From positions 1 through 64,000 of the forward strand of contig JAKOXK010000022.1 in NCBI GenBank assembly GCA_029781035.1: a DNA stretch of 64,000 nucleotides. Direction: 5' to 3'. This stretch comes from Armatimonadota bacterium. Lineage in GTDB: Bacteria; Armatimonadota; Fimbriimonadia; Fimbriimonadales; Fimbriimonadaceae. The translations under genes were made by a program, and so were the position numbers. This document shows positions 17,315 to 25,879 of the stretch, piece by piece. Under the pieces are notes generated by a model, which worked only from the letters and a program-made list of their open reading frames with translations, did not search any database and was not told the origin of the DNA. Each line of letters begins with the position of its first letter. Position 1 is the first letter of the stretch.

Positions 17315-18397
17315 CTAGCCCTTTTTGATGGACTCCAGAGTCTTCTCCATCATTTCGATGGCTTTTTCCGGCGTGCCAGGGTCTTTCCTGGCGAGCGCGA
17401 TCGCCTTTTCGAGCGTTGTGACCGCTTCGGCCTTGTTGCCCTTCTTCGAGTAGGCCTGTGCAAGTCCCATCAAGGTCGAGGGAGCGACTTTGTCGCCTTG
17501 AGCCTGGCTCACTTTGGCAAGCGCCTGAATCGCGAGGTCATAGTCAGGGTTCTTCAAGGGAATGTAGCCCATGGCGATGTACATCCCGATGGCCTCGCAC
17601 GTGTCCATGTCGTCCTTGTACGTTTCGGTCACGTACTTCTTGCCCAACGCTTGGCCCTTGGCCTCGTCAGCCTCGCACAGCACTTGAAACCGGCTGATGG
17701 GGAGGTACTTTTTGTACGCAGGCTCAATATCGCCGATGGCGTCCAACTTGGCGAACCCCTCGTCGACCTTTCCCGCGACCACGAGGTCATGGGCTTCCTT
17801 GAAAGCGTCTTGGATCTGCTTGGCCTTGGCCGCCTCTTCCTCGCGCATCTTAGCGGCTGCTTCGGGCGTGAACTTGCCGTCCGTCACCATCGCCAAAACT
17901 TTGTCGAGGCCAGCCATTGGGTGGCCGATCCAGGCGATCGTGCCCTTCTGGTCGACGACAAAGGCGGCCGGAATGCCGTTCTGGCCAGCAGCCTTCATCC
18001 AAGTGTTGGACATCGTGTCGTCCACGTCGTCCACGCACACGTTGTAGTCCATCTCGTTGCCTTTCGCTTTGACCCACTTGGCGACCCGGTCGACGTAGGT
18101 CGTGGCCTTAGGGTCATCATCCTTGTCCCAAACGTCTACTCCGATGAACGTGACCTTGCCTTTGAACTGGTGCGCGAGCTCGGTCAAGTGGGGAATGGAC
18201 TCCTTACAAGGCCCGCACCAAGTCGCCCAAAACTCGACGACGTAGACTTTGCCCGCCTCGAAGTTCTTGACGGGTCCGCCTTTGACCCACTTCGCAGGAG
18301 ACAGAACAGGTGCAGCAGAGCCCTCTTTGAGCTCCGAAGCCAAGGAAAGGCACCCGAGAAGAGCAGCCGAAACGGTCAGTAGGAGTCTTGCGGACAT
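17315..18397 (-). CDS. TlpA/thioredoxin-fold protein with TPR-like C-terminus
   Basis: 360 residues. N-terminal signal peptide (LLLTVSAALLGCLSLAS); a Cys at residue 16 may or may not be a lipobox. A thioredoxin-like domain follows, with the redox motif WCGPC (Cys61, Cys64) in VVEFWATWCGPCKESIPHL and cis-Pro in NGIPAAFVVD. It probably acts as an extracytoplasmic thiol-disulfide reductase. Residues about 230-355 are helical, with TPR character (LMGLAQAYSKKGNKAEAVTT). The start ATG 18397 is chosen for the signal peptide and the TATCAT box 9 nt upstream. It ends 96 nt before the mannosidase promoter. Confidence 0.9.
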   Translation of the reverse strand: MSARLLLTVSAALLGCLSLASELKEGSAAPVLSPAKWVKGGPVKNFEAGKVYVVEFWATWCGPCKESIPHLTELAHQFKGKVTFIGVDVWDKDDDPKATTYVDRVAKWVKAKGNEMDYNVCVDDVDDTMSNTWMKAAGQNGIPAAFVVDQKGTIAWIGHPMAGLDKVLAMVTDGKFTPEAAAKMREEEAAKAKQIQDAFKEAHDLVVAGKVDEGFAKLDAIGDIEPAYKKYLPISRFQVLCEADEAKGQALGKKYVTETYKDDMDTCEAIGMYIAMGYIPLKNPDYDLAIQALAKVSQAQGDKVAPSTLMGLAQAYSKKGNKAEAVTTLEKAIALARKDPGTPEKAIEMMEKTLESIKKG

Positions 18398-18406
18398 CAC
18401 AGGACT

Positions 18407-18412
18407 ATGATA
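18407..18412 (-). promoter_or_regulatory. -10 box for the TlpA-like gene
   Basis: TATCAT on the minus strand, 9 nt before the ATG at 18397, inside the small palindrome GACTATGATAGTC (18404-18416). Near-leaderless start. Confidence 0.45.
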
Positions 18413-18425
18413 GTCGCTCTGTCCA

Positions 18426-19208
18426 CTAAATGGTTCCCCTATGGAGCGGCCGCTCGGCTGGAAAAGCCTTGCCCTCCTTGCTGATCCGCTGCCGGATGAC
18501 CTCGATCCGGTTGGCCAGGGCCGGGTGGTCACTGTACCATTCGGACGATTTGCCTCCACCTGACTGTTTCTCAAGGATCTCAAAAACGTCGATCATGCCC
18601 TGGGGGTTGTAGCCGGCCTTGACCATGAGGTCGTATCCGATCCGATCGGCTTCCGACTCGTGCTTGCGGGAATAGGGCAGGGTGAACAGCAGTTCGTCGC
18701 TGACTCCCGCAATATTGAAGGCCGTGCTGTTGGCATTCAGGACAGTGAGAAGAATGGTCAGACCGAGTTGCCGCTTTTGGTTGTCAGCGTAGGCGCTGGC
18801 CCAGTGCTCGTTCCGGACGTGAGTGAGCTCATGGGCGATGATCCCCGCGATCTCGTCCTGCGTCGTGAGCTTATCGACTAAGCCGCTGTAGACGAACACC
18901 GGACCGCCAGGCAAGGCAAAAGCGTTGAGATCTTTACTGTCCACGACGTCGAACGAGTACTCGAACGGCTTCTTCTTGAGCTCTGCAGCCGGAATGAACG
19001 AAAGCAGTTTCTTGCCGATCGCCCGGACTTCGACGACGCGAGGGTCGTCGTCCTTGAGGACTTTCTCGTTCTTGCGGATGTCTTCTGCCGCCCGCTTGCC
19101 GAGGGCGATCTGATCTTTGACGCCCGGTTTGAACATGTCGGCACTGGCTGGAACCGCGACCAGAATGAGGCTCAGGGACAGCAACACCGTGGGACTGAGC
19201 CGGTTCAT
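18426..19208 (-). CDS. Secreted M48-family zinc metalloprotease
   Basis: 260 residues with an N-terminal signal sequence (about 1-23). The zinc motif HELTH is at 126-130 (GIIAHELTHVRNEHW) and the third-ligand motif ESEAD at 184-188 (SRKHESEADRIGYDLM), typical of BepA/LoiP-type periplasmic M48 proteases that act in outer-membrane quality control. Conserved NAFALPGGPVFVYSGL precedes it, and SDHPALANRIEVI is near the end. The start ATG 19208 fits the signal peptide. It lies upstream of the TlpA-like gene on the same strand, with that gene's -10 box just before this stop. Confidence 0.9.
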   Translation of the reverse strand: MNRLSPTVLLSLSLILVAVPASADMFKPGVKDQIALGKRAAEDIRKNEKVLKDDDPRVVEVRAIGKKLLSFIPAAELKKKPFEYSFDVVDSKDLNAFALPGGPVFVYSGLVDKLTTQDEIAGIIAHELTHVRNEHWASAYADNQKRQLGLTILLTVLNANSTAFNIAGVSDELLFTLPYSRKHESEADRIGYDLMVKAGYNPQGMIDVFEILEKQSGGGKSSEWYSDHPALANRIEVIRQRISKEGKAFPAERPLHRGTI

Positions 19209-19382
19209 AGAACAAGAGACGGTTCCTGAGCCAGTCGAGTTTCCCAAACCAGGTCAAAGGAACCGATCGGGCAACAGGCAAGAACCCTTGGGCAATCGGT
19301 CGGCTCGGATGGAAAGTGAGCATTGGAGGCACTATGCGCCTATGAAAACCCGCTCTAGACCACAGAAAGGAGCCACGGATCG

Positions 19383-19742
19383 GTGAAAAGACGCAGGAAG
19401 CGCGGTGGCTTCACCCTTGTCGAGATCATGATCGTCGTCCTGATCATCGGCATTCTGTTGACAATAGCCATTCCCAACTTCGTCTTTGCTCGCCAAGCGA
19501 GTCGGGCCGAAGCGATCATCGCAAGTCTCAAGAAGATCGATGCAGCCAAGGATCAGTGCGCCATGGATCGTGGCCTGGTTCCTGGAGACGATTGCGCGGA
19601 CACCGCGATGGCCACTTATCTCGAGTCGTATCCGCCCAAGTTCCCCGTGACCGGCTCCTTTGTGAAAGGCACGATTGGCGTTGAACCCACGTTCAACGGA
19701 CGAACGGCGGAAGGCTGGGAGAGCGACAAGTCGGGACTTTGA
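19383..19742 (+). CDS. Type IV pilin-like protein, copy 1
   Basis: 119-residue prepilin. Basic leader MKRRRKRGG, then the cleavage and N-methylation motif GFTLVEIMIVVLIIGILL with Glu at mature position 5. The short globular part holds two Cys (DQCAMD, DDCADT), likely a disulfide, and ends with FVKGTIGVEPTFNGRTAEG. The start is GTG 19383 with GGAG 10 nt upstream. It is closely similar to the gene at 19917, so this is a tandem duplication. It would be processed by a prepilin peptidase, not seen here, and assembled into a pilus or pseudopilus. Confidence 0.9.
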   Translation: MKRRRKRGGFTLVEIMIVVLIIGILLTIAIPNFVFARQASRAEAIIASLKKIDAAKDQCAMDRGLVPGDDCADTAMATYLESYPPKFPVTGSFVKGTIGVEPTFNGRTAEGWESDKSGL

Positions 19743-19819
19743 CCATGACTGACCACGGCACTTCCATGTTCTTCTACCGGTCTCCCGCCCAGCGTGAGAT
19801 CGGAAATCCAGCACTCGTA

Positions 19820-19837
19820 CTAGGCTGCACAGCCTAG
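19820..19837 (+). other. Hairpin between the two pilin genes
   Basis: Perfect 7-bp stem CTAGGCT/AGCCTAG with a GCAC loop, in the 174-nt spacer between pilin copies. No T-tract; it may stabilise or process the mRNA. Confidence 0.5.
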
Positions 19838-19916
19838 AGGAGATGGAACGAAGGATTCAGGAGGGCCGGGTGCCCAACCAAGAGAAAACCCTGTCTGTCC
19901 GGAGGATCGAACTCAA

Positions 19917-20282
19917 ATGAAGCGAATCAACAAGAAGCGCAAAGGCTTCACCCTGGTCGAAATCATGATCGTCGTGTTGATCATCGGCATCCTGCTCGCA
20001 ATCGCGGTGCCGAACTTCCTCACGGCGCGCCAGAACAGCCGTGCGCAAACGATTGTCGCCGACCTCAAGCAGGTCGAAGCCGCCAAGGACCAGTGTGCCA
20101 TGGACAAAGGCCTGACGACTGGCGACGATTGTACTGACACCGACATGGCCAACTACATGAAGGTCTATCCACCGAAGTGGCCTGTCGCCGGCGGCACCTT
20201 TGTCAAGGGCACCATCGGCACCGACCCCACGTTCAACGGCAAGACCGCCGATCAGTGGTCCGACGACCACTCTGGCCTCTAA
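19917..20282 (+). CDS. Type IV pilin-like protein, copy 2
   Basis: 121-residue prepilin paralog of the preceding gene. Leader MKRINKKRK, then GFTLVEIMIVVLIIGILLAI. The same two Cys positions (DQCAMD, DDCTDT) and the same C-terminal layout (FVKGTIGTDPTFNGKTADQW). The ATG is preceded by GGAGG and GGAGGATCG-type sequence. Two near-copies suggest a major and a minor subunit, or gene dosage for an abundant pilin. A hairpin follows at 20310. Confidence 0.92.
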   Translation: MKRINKKRKGFTLVEIMIVVLIIGILLAIAVPNFLTARQNSRAQTIVADLKQVEAAKDQCAMDKGLTTGDDCTDTDMANYMKVYPPKWPVAGGTFVKGTIGTDPTFNGKTADQWSDDHSGL

Positions 20283-20309
20283 GTCGCAACTCGCGACCGA
20301 CGTACTTTT

Positions 20310-20338
20310 GGGGTGGGGCGGCTCGACCGAACCACCCC
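20310..20338 (+). terminator. Hairpin after pilin copy 2 (possible attenuator)
   Basis: Perfect 7-bp stem GGGGTGG/CCACCCC with an inner CGG/CCG stem, followed by CCTTGATGTTT. No strong T-tract, so it may only partly stop transcription and keep pilin mRNA above that of the downstream minor-pilin genes (inference). Confidence 0.5.
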
Positions 20339-20377
20339 CTTGATGTTTCCGCCGATTGAGCGGCGACCCTATTCACC

Positions 20378-20842
20378 GTGAAACGCCACCACCGAGCCCG
20401 CAAGATTCGAGGCGCCATGTTGATCGAAGCGCTGTTCGCCCTTTTCGTGGCGGTGACATGCGCCCTTATCTACTCGGCCTCCGTCCCTGCAGCCAACAAC
20501 TGCCGAGCCAAGGCTGACTACTCCAACGTTGCTGTGGGACTTGCTCAGAAGGAGCTCGAGGCTCTCAAATCGGTCGATCCGAACCTGGATCCATCAATCC
20601 TGGCAAGCAAGGGGCTGATCGACAGCTCCACACCGATCGGCACGAACGAGTATTCCTTCACGAACTGCGACAGCGCCTATTCGGACAGTCCGGCCCGCGT
20701 CCTTCCAGACGGCCAAGGGGCCATTACTATCGAACTCATCGACCTCGAACTCCGAAGAGTGACCGTTGTGGTCACATGGACCGAGTTGGGTCGAGAGCGT
20801 TCGGTGACTGTCGGAACTTGGGTCGCCAAGCTGAACGGATGA
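20378..20842 (+). CDS. Prepilin-like protein (PilV/GspI-like)
   Basis: 154 residues. Basic leader MKRHHRARKIRG, then AMLIEALFALFVAVTCALI: a class III signal with Glu at mature position 5 but Ala-Met-Leu-Ile in place of Phe-Thr-Leu-Val. The rest is a small globular domain with two Cys (NNCRAK, TNCDSA) and ends VTVGTWVAKLNG. GTG start. Position and size suggest a minor pilin. It is followed 3 nt later by the next pseudopilin gene. Confidence 0.8.
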   Translation: MKRHHRARKIRGAMLIEALFALFVAVTCALIYSASVPAANNCRAKADYSNVAVGLAQKELEALKSVDPNLDPSILASKGLIDSSTPIGTNEYSFTNCDSAYSDSPARVLPDGQGAITIELIDLELRRVTVVVTWTELGRERSVTVGTWVAKLNG

Positions 20843-20845
20843 TCC

Positions 20846-21424
20846 ATGCGTAGAAGAAAGAACCAAGGCACGACACTCGTCGAGACTGTCGCCGCTGCCT
20901 TTGCCACGGTGCTGGCGGTCGGAGCAGCAGGCTCGATCTGGTTCTCCGGCGCGGCAACGTGGTACCGGGGAGCCGGGAAGATCGATGCAGAGACACAGAG
21001 CCGTAAGGCAGTGCGACTGATCTCCAACGAACTGGCCGAAGCCATGACCGTCACAATCGACGCCAACGGAATGGGGCTTTCCTTCCAGAGGCCGAAGAAG
21101 GACGCCAACGGCGACTACATGTCCGACGTTCAAGGACAACCCATGTCGGACGGTATTGTCCGTCGGATCTTCCTTACCGGCGGGCGGATCGTCTACACCG
21201 ACGGCGTCGGTTCGCGCACGCTCGGCCGGAGCATCATTTCGACTGACCCGTACAGCGGCGACGGACACACGCCCTACAAGATTTTCACCCCTGGCCAGGG
21301 AGCTATCGTGCGCCAGGTCACCGTCATGATCGTCTCGCAAACGACCGGCGCCAACAAAGAACTGGTCGTTGGCCGCAAGCGCGAGACCGTTTTCCTTCGC
21401 AACATCTACGACACCACTCGGTAA
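20846..21424 (+). CDS. Prepilin-like protein (PilW/GspJ-like)
   Basis: 192 residues with the prepilin motif QGTTLVETVAAAFATVLAV (Glu at mature position 5) after leader MRRRKN. A long N-terminal helix is followed by a beta-rich domain with TQSRKAVRLISNELAEAMTV, typical of GspJ/PilW minor pilins that form the tip complex. It sits between the GspI-like and PilX-like genes, matching the usual minor-pilin gene order. Confidence 0.8.
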   Translation: MRRRKNQGTTLVETVAAAFATVLAVGAAGSIWFSGAATWYRGAGKIDAETQSRKAVRLISNELAEAMTVTIDANGMGLSFQRPKKDANGDYMSDVQGQPMSDGIVRRIFLTGGRIVYTDGVGSRTLGRSIISTDPYSGDGHTPYKIFTPGQGAIVRQVTVMIVSQTTGANKELVVGRKRETVFLRNIYDTTR

Positions 21425-21436
21425 GGAGCCATTGCA

Positions 21437-23368
21437 TTGCCAACCCTTTCAATGAGAAGGTCACGAAAGCGCGGAGCGGCCCTGGTCCTGACGCTAGGAG
21501 TCATGACCCTTGTCGCCCTTGCAGCCGCGTCCTACCTCAGCATCGCGACCCAAACCATCCGGGACGCCGGACACAATCTGCGAGACATTCAGACCACGCA
21601 CTTGTGTGAAGCAGGTCTCCAGGCGGTTCAGAGGACACTTTGGAGGCCGTTCCGGCAGTCACAGAAGTTCACTGACATGGTCAATGCCTGTCAGGGTGCC
21701 GACGTCGGCAACGAGAAAGTGGTCACGACGGGCGAAGTGCCTGGCGTGGGCCGGTTTTCGGCTGCCGTGATCGGCTTCAGCCAGCCCAATACGTACCTGG
21801 CGGTGGTCAAGATCCGTTCGATCGGCTTCATTGACCGCAATAGCAACGGAGTCCTGGACAACGGCGAATCTTTCCGCCAAGTGGACACCGTGGCGCGGTT
21901 CGAGCTGTCACGGAGCCAAGTCTTCGACTACACGTACTTCATCAACAACTACGGGTGGTGGGACGGATTTGGCGCGAACGACGCCATCATCAACGGGGAC
22001 ATGCGGGCAAACGGGAACTTCGACTTCACGAACGGCTCGCCAACCGTCAACGGCACGGTGATCGCCTGCGCCAACGACAAACTCGACCCGAAAGTCAACG
22101 GCATCATCAACACGCCACCGGTCAAGTGGTCAGACTCGACTTACTCGTCAGCGTGGAACAACGTCAATACGTCGTCCCGCGAGCGCTGGCGACCGCCGTA
22201 TGACGCGTCCAAGTACGGGAACGTCGGCACTTCGACCTTCACGAACTGGCGAGACATGGTGTTCGAATCAAACGCTCAGTGGGTCAACGGATACACGAGC
22301 GGGAACACCTTCATTCCGCCGAGCTCGTTCGGCGCCGTCCAGGCTGACTCGCGCGGAATGAGTAGCTGGGACCGACAGTCCTCGAACGGAACTGTCACGA
22401 CGAACCTGCTTGACACGAAGCCGACGACCGAAGTGGTCATGCCGGACTTGAGCGACATCAGCCAGTACCAGCAGTTGAGCGCGAACTTCGGGGCCGATCC
22501 CGGCAACTATCAGAAGAAGTTCTACGCTGACGGAACGGCAAACCCGAACTACGGCTCACCTGCGTTCGTAGACGTCTGGAACACGGCGCAGAACAAGTAC
22601 GTCCGCCTCAGCGACTCTAGCGGCCAGATCAGCGGAAGTGCCGTTCTTGTCGGCACTTCGACCCACCCGATCAAGCTGTATGGGCCGGTGACGGTGAGTC
22701 AGGACGTCGTGATCAAGGGCTACGTCGCTGGTCAGGGCACGCTCTATGCCGGTCGCAACGTCCAGATCGTCGGTAGCGTGCGGTACTCCAGTCCACCGAG
22801 CTGGCTCGGTAGCGACCCGCAGGCGAACGACTACGCCAACGAAAAGAAGGACATGCTCGGACTCGCCGCCCGTGGTTCCGTCATTATGGGCGACCCGACG
22901 ACCTTCTCGTACCCGTACCCGCTCTACTACATGATGCCGCCCTTCACTCACGGTCGGTACGACGACAACGGGAACTACATTCCCGCGTTCGACGCCACGA
23001 AGACCGATTCGACGGGCCGGAAGCTGTATCAGAGCGTCGTGTCGGACACGATCATCCATGGAATGGCCGAAGGTGTCAACCAGATCGACGCCATCCTCTA
23101 CACGAACTTCGTTGGTGGTGGAAACGTCGGAACCGGCGGACAAGGCATCAACTTCAACGGGACGATCGTCAGCAAAGACGAGTCGATCGTCACCTGGAGC
23201 CTACCGATCCGGATGAACTACGATACGCGGATCCGCGAGCGCGGCCCTGACAACCCTCCGTTGATCGACCTACAGATGCCGCGACAGCCAACGCTCATGC
23301 GCAGCACGTGGCAAGACAAAGGGTTCTACGACTTCGGCAGTGGTCAGGGAACCGGAGGCCAGCAGTAA
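21437..23368 (+). CDS. Large PilX/GspK-like pilus-associated protein
   Basis: 643 residues. The N-terminus SRKRGAALVLTLGVMTLVAL is the basic-plus-hydrophobic segment of PilX N-terminal-domain proteins; Glu5 is absent, as in GspK. The rest is a large exported region rich in Asn, Gly, Ser, Thr and Tyr with long beta stretches. The TTG at 21437 is taken as start because AAGGAG lies 8 nt upstream; ATG 21452 is possible. The stop overlaps the next ATG (TAATG). It may be a tip or adhesin-type subunit of the pilus encoded here. Confidence 0.75.
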   Translation: MPTLSMRRSRKRGAALVLTLGVMTLVALAAASYLSIATQTIRDAGHNLRDIQTTHLCEAGLQAVQRTLWRPFRQSQKFTDMVNACQGADVGNEKVVTTGEVPGVGRFSAAVIGFSQPNTYLAVVKIRSIGFIDRNSNGVLDNGESFRQVDTVARFELSRSQVFDYTYFINNYGWWDGFGANDAIINGDMRANGNFDFTNGSPTVNGTVIACANDKLDPKVNGIINTPPVKWSDSTYSSAWNNVNTSSRERWRPPYDASKYGNVGTSTFTNWRDMVFESNAQWVNGYTSGNTFIPPSSFGAVQADSRGMSSWDRQSSNGTVTTNLLDTKPTTEVVMPDLSDISQYQQLSANFGADPGNYQKKFYADGTANPNYGSPAFVDVWNTAQNKYVRLSDSSGQISGSAVLVGTSTHPIKLYGPVTVSQDVVIKGYVAGQGTLYAGRNVQIVGSVRYSSPPSWLGSDPQANDYANEKKDMLGLAARGSVIMGDPTTFSYPYPLYYMMPPFTHGRYDDNGNYIPAFDATKTDSTGRKLYQSVVSDTIIHGMAEGVNQIDAILYTNFVGGGNVGTGGQGINFNGTIVSKDESIVTWSLPIRMNYDTRIRERGPDNPPLIDLQMPRQPTLMRSTWQDKGFYDFGSGQGTGGQQ

Positions 23369-23802
23369 TGAAAAAGCTCATCGCGACACTGGTGTGCCTT
23401 CTCGCCGCAGCCACCATGGCCCTGGCCATCAACGAGGACAAGCCCAAAGGCAGCCAGTTCTTCCAGGAACAGAACCAAGACCAGGTGGCACAGGAACAGT
23501 CCTACCAGGGCGTCGTGGGCCCTTCTGGAACCGTAGAACGCGACACCCGGGGCCCAACGCCTGAAGGCTCGCTCGGCTCGAACGACACCCGTGACACATT
23601 CGCGGCTGCCGAAGCGGTGAGGGCGAAACAGTCCCTTCGCAATGCCGACAACATGGTCAAACAGGCGAGCCACAGGAGCAGTCCGCTGGGCCTAGCCTTC
23701 ATCGCACTAGGTATCGGCTTCCTGGTCGCAATCGGGGCGAAGACTTACCTGGACAAGACCTGCCCAGGCCCAAGTCCAGCCAAGAAGAACGCTCAGTTCT
23801 AG
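23368..23802 (+). CDS. Small exported/membrane protein of the pilus operon
   Basis: 144 residues, not recognised. Signal peptide MKKLIATLVCLLAAATMALA, a polar Gln/Asp/Glu/Gly-rich middle (about 21-100), one transmembrane helix LGLAFIALGIGFLVAIGA (about 107-125) and a short tail with a Cys. The ATG overlaps the previous stop and GGAGG lies 9 nt upstream, so it is translationally coupled to the PilX-like gene and probably serves the same apparatus. Confidence 0.8.
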   Translation: MKKLIATLVCLLAAATMALAINEDKPKGSQFFQEQNQDQVAQEQSYQGVVGPSGTVERDTRGPTPEGSLGSNDTRDTFAAAEAVRAKQSLRNADNMVKQASHRSSPLGLAFIALGIGFLVAIGAKTYLDKTCPGPSPAKKNAQF

Positions 23803-23818
23803 CCTTCTGGCCGTCCCG

Positions 23819-23866
23819 TCAATCGGCCCGCTCCCTGGAGGAATCCAGGGGGCGGGCGCTGATTGA
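23819..23866 (+). terminator. Terminator of the pilus operon
   Basis: Long imperfect hairpin: TCAATC/GATTGA outer arms and a GC-rich inner stem (GCCCGC, CCCTGGA with TCCAGGG, GCGGGC) around a GGAA loop at 23840-23843. It follows the last gene by 16 nt. There is no T-tract, but the structure is very stable. Confidence 0.7.
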
Positions 23867-23904
23867 TGCAACGGCCGCTTGGATCATTACGTCATGGTTG
23901 ACGC

Positions 23905-24606
23905 ATGAGACACGTTCTCGCTGCCGCTCGGTTGTTGCGGGAGAACAAGAGTCTGTGGGCGCCAGCCATCGCCCCGCTCAGTGCCGCTTGCATCGCTTAC
24001 GTGGTCGTGCTCGTCGGTGGGTTCTGGGCTGTCGTTCCCTGGATGACCGACCTCGGAAGTCAGATCGGAATCCCCGATCCGGTCGGCTGGTTGGCGGGTA
24101 GTTCGGTCTACGCCGTCCTGTGGCTGCTGGTCTCCGGCCCGCTCTTCCTCGTCGTTTTTGGTGTGGCGTCGATTCCCGCTTGGGACCGGTTGAGCCACAG
24201 GACCGAGACGATCGCCCTCGGAAGCGCGGCAAGAGCCCCTTTGAAACCTTCGGTCCTCCTGCTCGACGGGTTCGTCCGACTTATTCTCACAGGAGCAGCG
24301 TTGCTCCTCATGGCCCTCTGTGGGTGGTTCGGCATGGGTCTTGCCGCAGCCGTCGTTTCCGGGAGTTGTCTTTTGTTCGACCTGACCGCACCCTCGTGTC
24401 TGAGGCGGGGCTTCGCCCTGAACCGGCAGGCACAACTCGTCCTGCGCGGAAGCCAGTGGCCAGGGCTGTTGGTGCTGTTGACCGCTGCCTCGTTCATTCC
24501 TGTTATCAGTCTCCTCCTGATGCCGCTCTTTGTCGTCGCTGGCTCATTGATGGTCGCCGAGAACCAGTCAAAAGCCTCCGCTCCATTTTTTGAACCCGTA
24601 GAATAG
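23905..24606 (+). CDS. EI24/CysZ-like integral membrane protein
   Basis: 233 residues with about five hydrophobic segments ([68 protein letters not shown]). The layout, and the pairing of [19 protein letters not shown] with the final helices, fit the EI24 domain family, which includes the sulfate transporter CysZ; function here is unknown. Its stop codon overlaps the -10 box of trpB. Confidence 0.7.
   Translation: MRHVLAAARLLRENKSLWAPAIAPLSAACIAYVVVLVGGFWAVVPWMTDLGSQIGIPDPVGWLAGSSVYAVLWLLVSGPLFLVVFGVASIPAWDRLSHRTETIALGSAARAPLKPSVLLLDGFVRLILTGAALLLMALCGWFGMGLAAAVVSGSCLLFDLTAPSCLRRGFALNRQAQLVLRGSQWPGLLVLLTAASFIPVISLLLMPLFVVAGSLMVAENQSKASAPFFEPVE
24599..24604 (+). promoter_or_regulatory. -10 box for trpB (leaderless type)
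   Basis: TAGAAT overlaps the stop region of the upstream gene and lies 7 nt before the GTG start at 24612. No clear -35. Confidence 0.5.
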
Positions 24607-24611
24607 GCTTC

Positions 24612-25790
24612 GTGGTGAACCAAGAGCCCCAGCCCGGCCGGTTCGGACAGTTCGGAGGCCGCTACGTCCCGGAGACCCTCGTACCGGCCCTCGAGGAACT
24701 GGCAGCCGAGTTTGAGCTCGCCTGGAGCGATCCGGAGTTCCGGTCTACGTTCGAATCGCTTTCCCGTGACTACGTGGGGCGGCCAACCCCGTTGACCGAG
24801 GCGAACCGGCTCTCAGAGTCTACGGGCCTCCAGGTCAGTGTCAAGAGAGAGGATCTGTGCCACACCGGCGCCCACAAGATCAACAACGCTTTGGGCCAGT
24901 GCCTCTTGGCCCAAAGGATGGGCAAGAAGCGGATCATCGCCGAAACCGGAGCTGGACAGCACGGCGTGGCGACAGCCACGGTGTGCGCCCTGTTCGGGTT
25001 GGAGTGCGAGGTCTACATGGGCGAAGAGGACTGTGCGCGACAGGAACTCAACGTCTTTCGGATGAAGCTCCTCGGGGCCAAGGTCGTCCCCGTGAGGAGC
25101 GGCACGAAAACCCTGAAAGACGCGCTCAACGAAGCGATGAGGGACTGGGTCACCAACGTGCGGTCGACTCACTACGTGATCGGCACCGCCGCTGGGCCGC
25201 ACCCCTATCCCCACATGGTGCGCGAGTTTCAGAGCGTGATCGGTTCCGAGACACGGACGCAGTACCAGGAGCGCCATGGAAGACTTCCCGACGTGGGCAT
25301 TGCTTGTGTCGGTGGCGGTTCCAATGCCATCGGATTCTTCCATGCATTCCTAGGGGACGACGTCCGCCTCATCGGTGTGGAGGCAGGCGGACTTGGATTG
25401 CCTACGGGTCATCACGCCGCGCCCCTCTCGGCCGGATCTCCCGGCGTGCTTCACGGTTCCTATAGCTACATGATGCAAGACGACGACGGTCAAGTCCTGC
25501 CGACCCACTCCGTGTCGGCTGGCCTCGACTATCCCGGCGTCGGCGCCGAGCACTCGTATCTGAAGGACACCGCCCGTGTGGAGTATGTTGTGGCCACCGA
25601 CGAGGAAGCTCTTGCAGCTTTTCGGCGGGTCGCTGAACTCGAGGGGCTGATTCCGGCTTTTGAGACGGCGCACGCTTTTGCTGCTTTGTGGCAGGCCGGT
25701 CTTTTGCAGCCAGGCTCTCGGGTCGTCGTCAACATGAGCGGACGAGGCGACAAAGACATGGAGCGCGCTTCCAGACTGTTGGGCCTCTGA
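24612..25790 (+). CDS. trpB: Tryptophan synthase beta chain
   Basis: 392-residue PLP enzyme that condenses indole with serine to give tryptophan. Clear TrpB1-type sequence: [23 protein letters not shown] lysine Lys89 in [32 protein letters not shown], and the phosphate-binding [12 protein letters not shown]. The start is GTG 24612 (or GTG 24615). No trpA, trpC or trpF is adjacent, so the partner alpha chain must be elsewhere. The gene is probably transcribed from its own leaderless-type promoter. Confidence 0.97.
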   Translation: MVNQEPQPGRFGQFGGRYVPETLVPALEELAAEFELAWSDPEFRSTFESLSRDYVGRPTPLTEANRLSESTGLQVSVKREDLCHTGAHKINNALGQCLLAQRMGKKRIIAETGAGQHGVATATVCALFGLECEVYMGEEDCARQELNVFRMKLLGAKVVPVRSGTKTLKDALNEAMRDWVTNVRSTHYVIGTAAGPHPYPHMVREFQSVIGSETRTQYQERHGRLPDVGIACVGGGSNAIGFFHAFLGDDVRLIGVEAGGLGLPTGHHAAPLSAGSPGVLHGSYSYMMQDDDGQVLPTHSVSAGLDYPGVGAEHSYLKDTARVEYVVATDEEALAAFRRVAELEGLIPAFETAHAFAALWQAGLLQPGSRVVVNMSGRGDKDMERASRLLGL

Positions 25791-25879
25791 CCGGTCGATA
25801 GGTCAAGAGTCCGTCCTGAATGACCCATTAGCGGGTTTGTCCCGTGACAGGATCCGTCACCCGTGGTATCCCCTCGTGA

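Noticed and set aside
25844-25860. GTGAC/GTCAC inverted pair before asd as an operator
   Set aside because: The arms are only 5 bp and the centre is asymmetric; too short to support a call.
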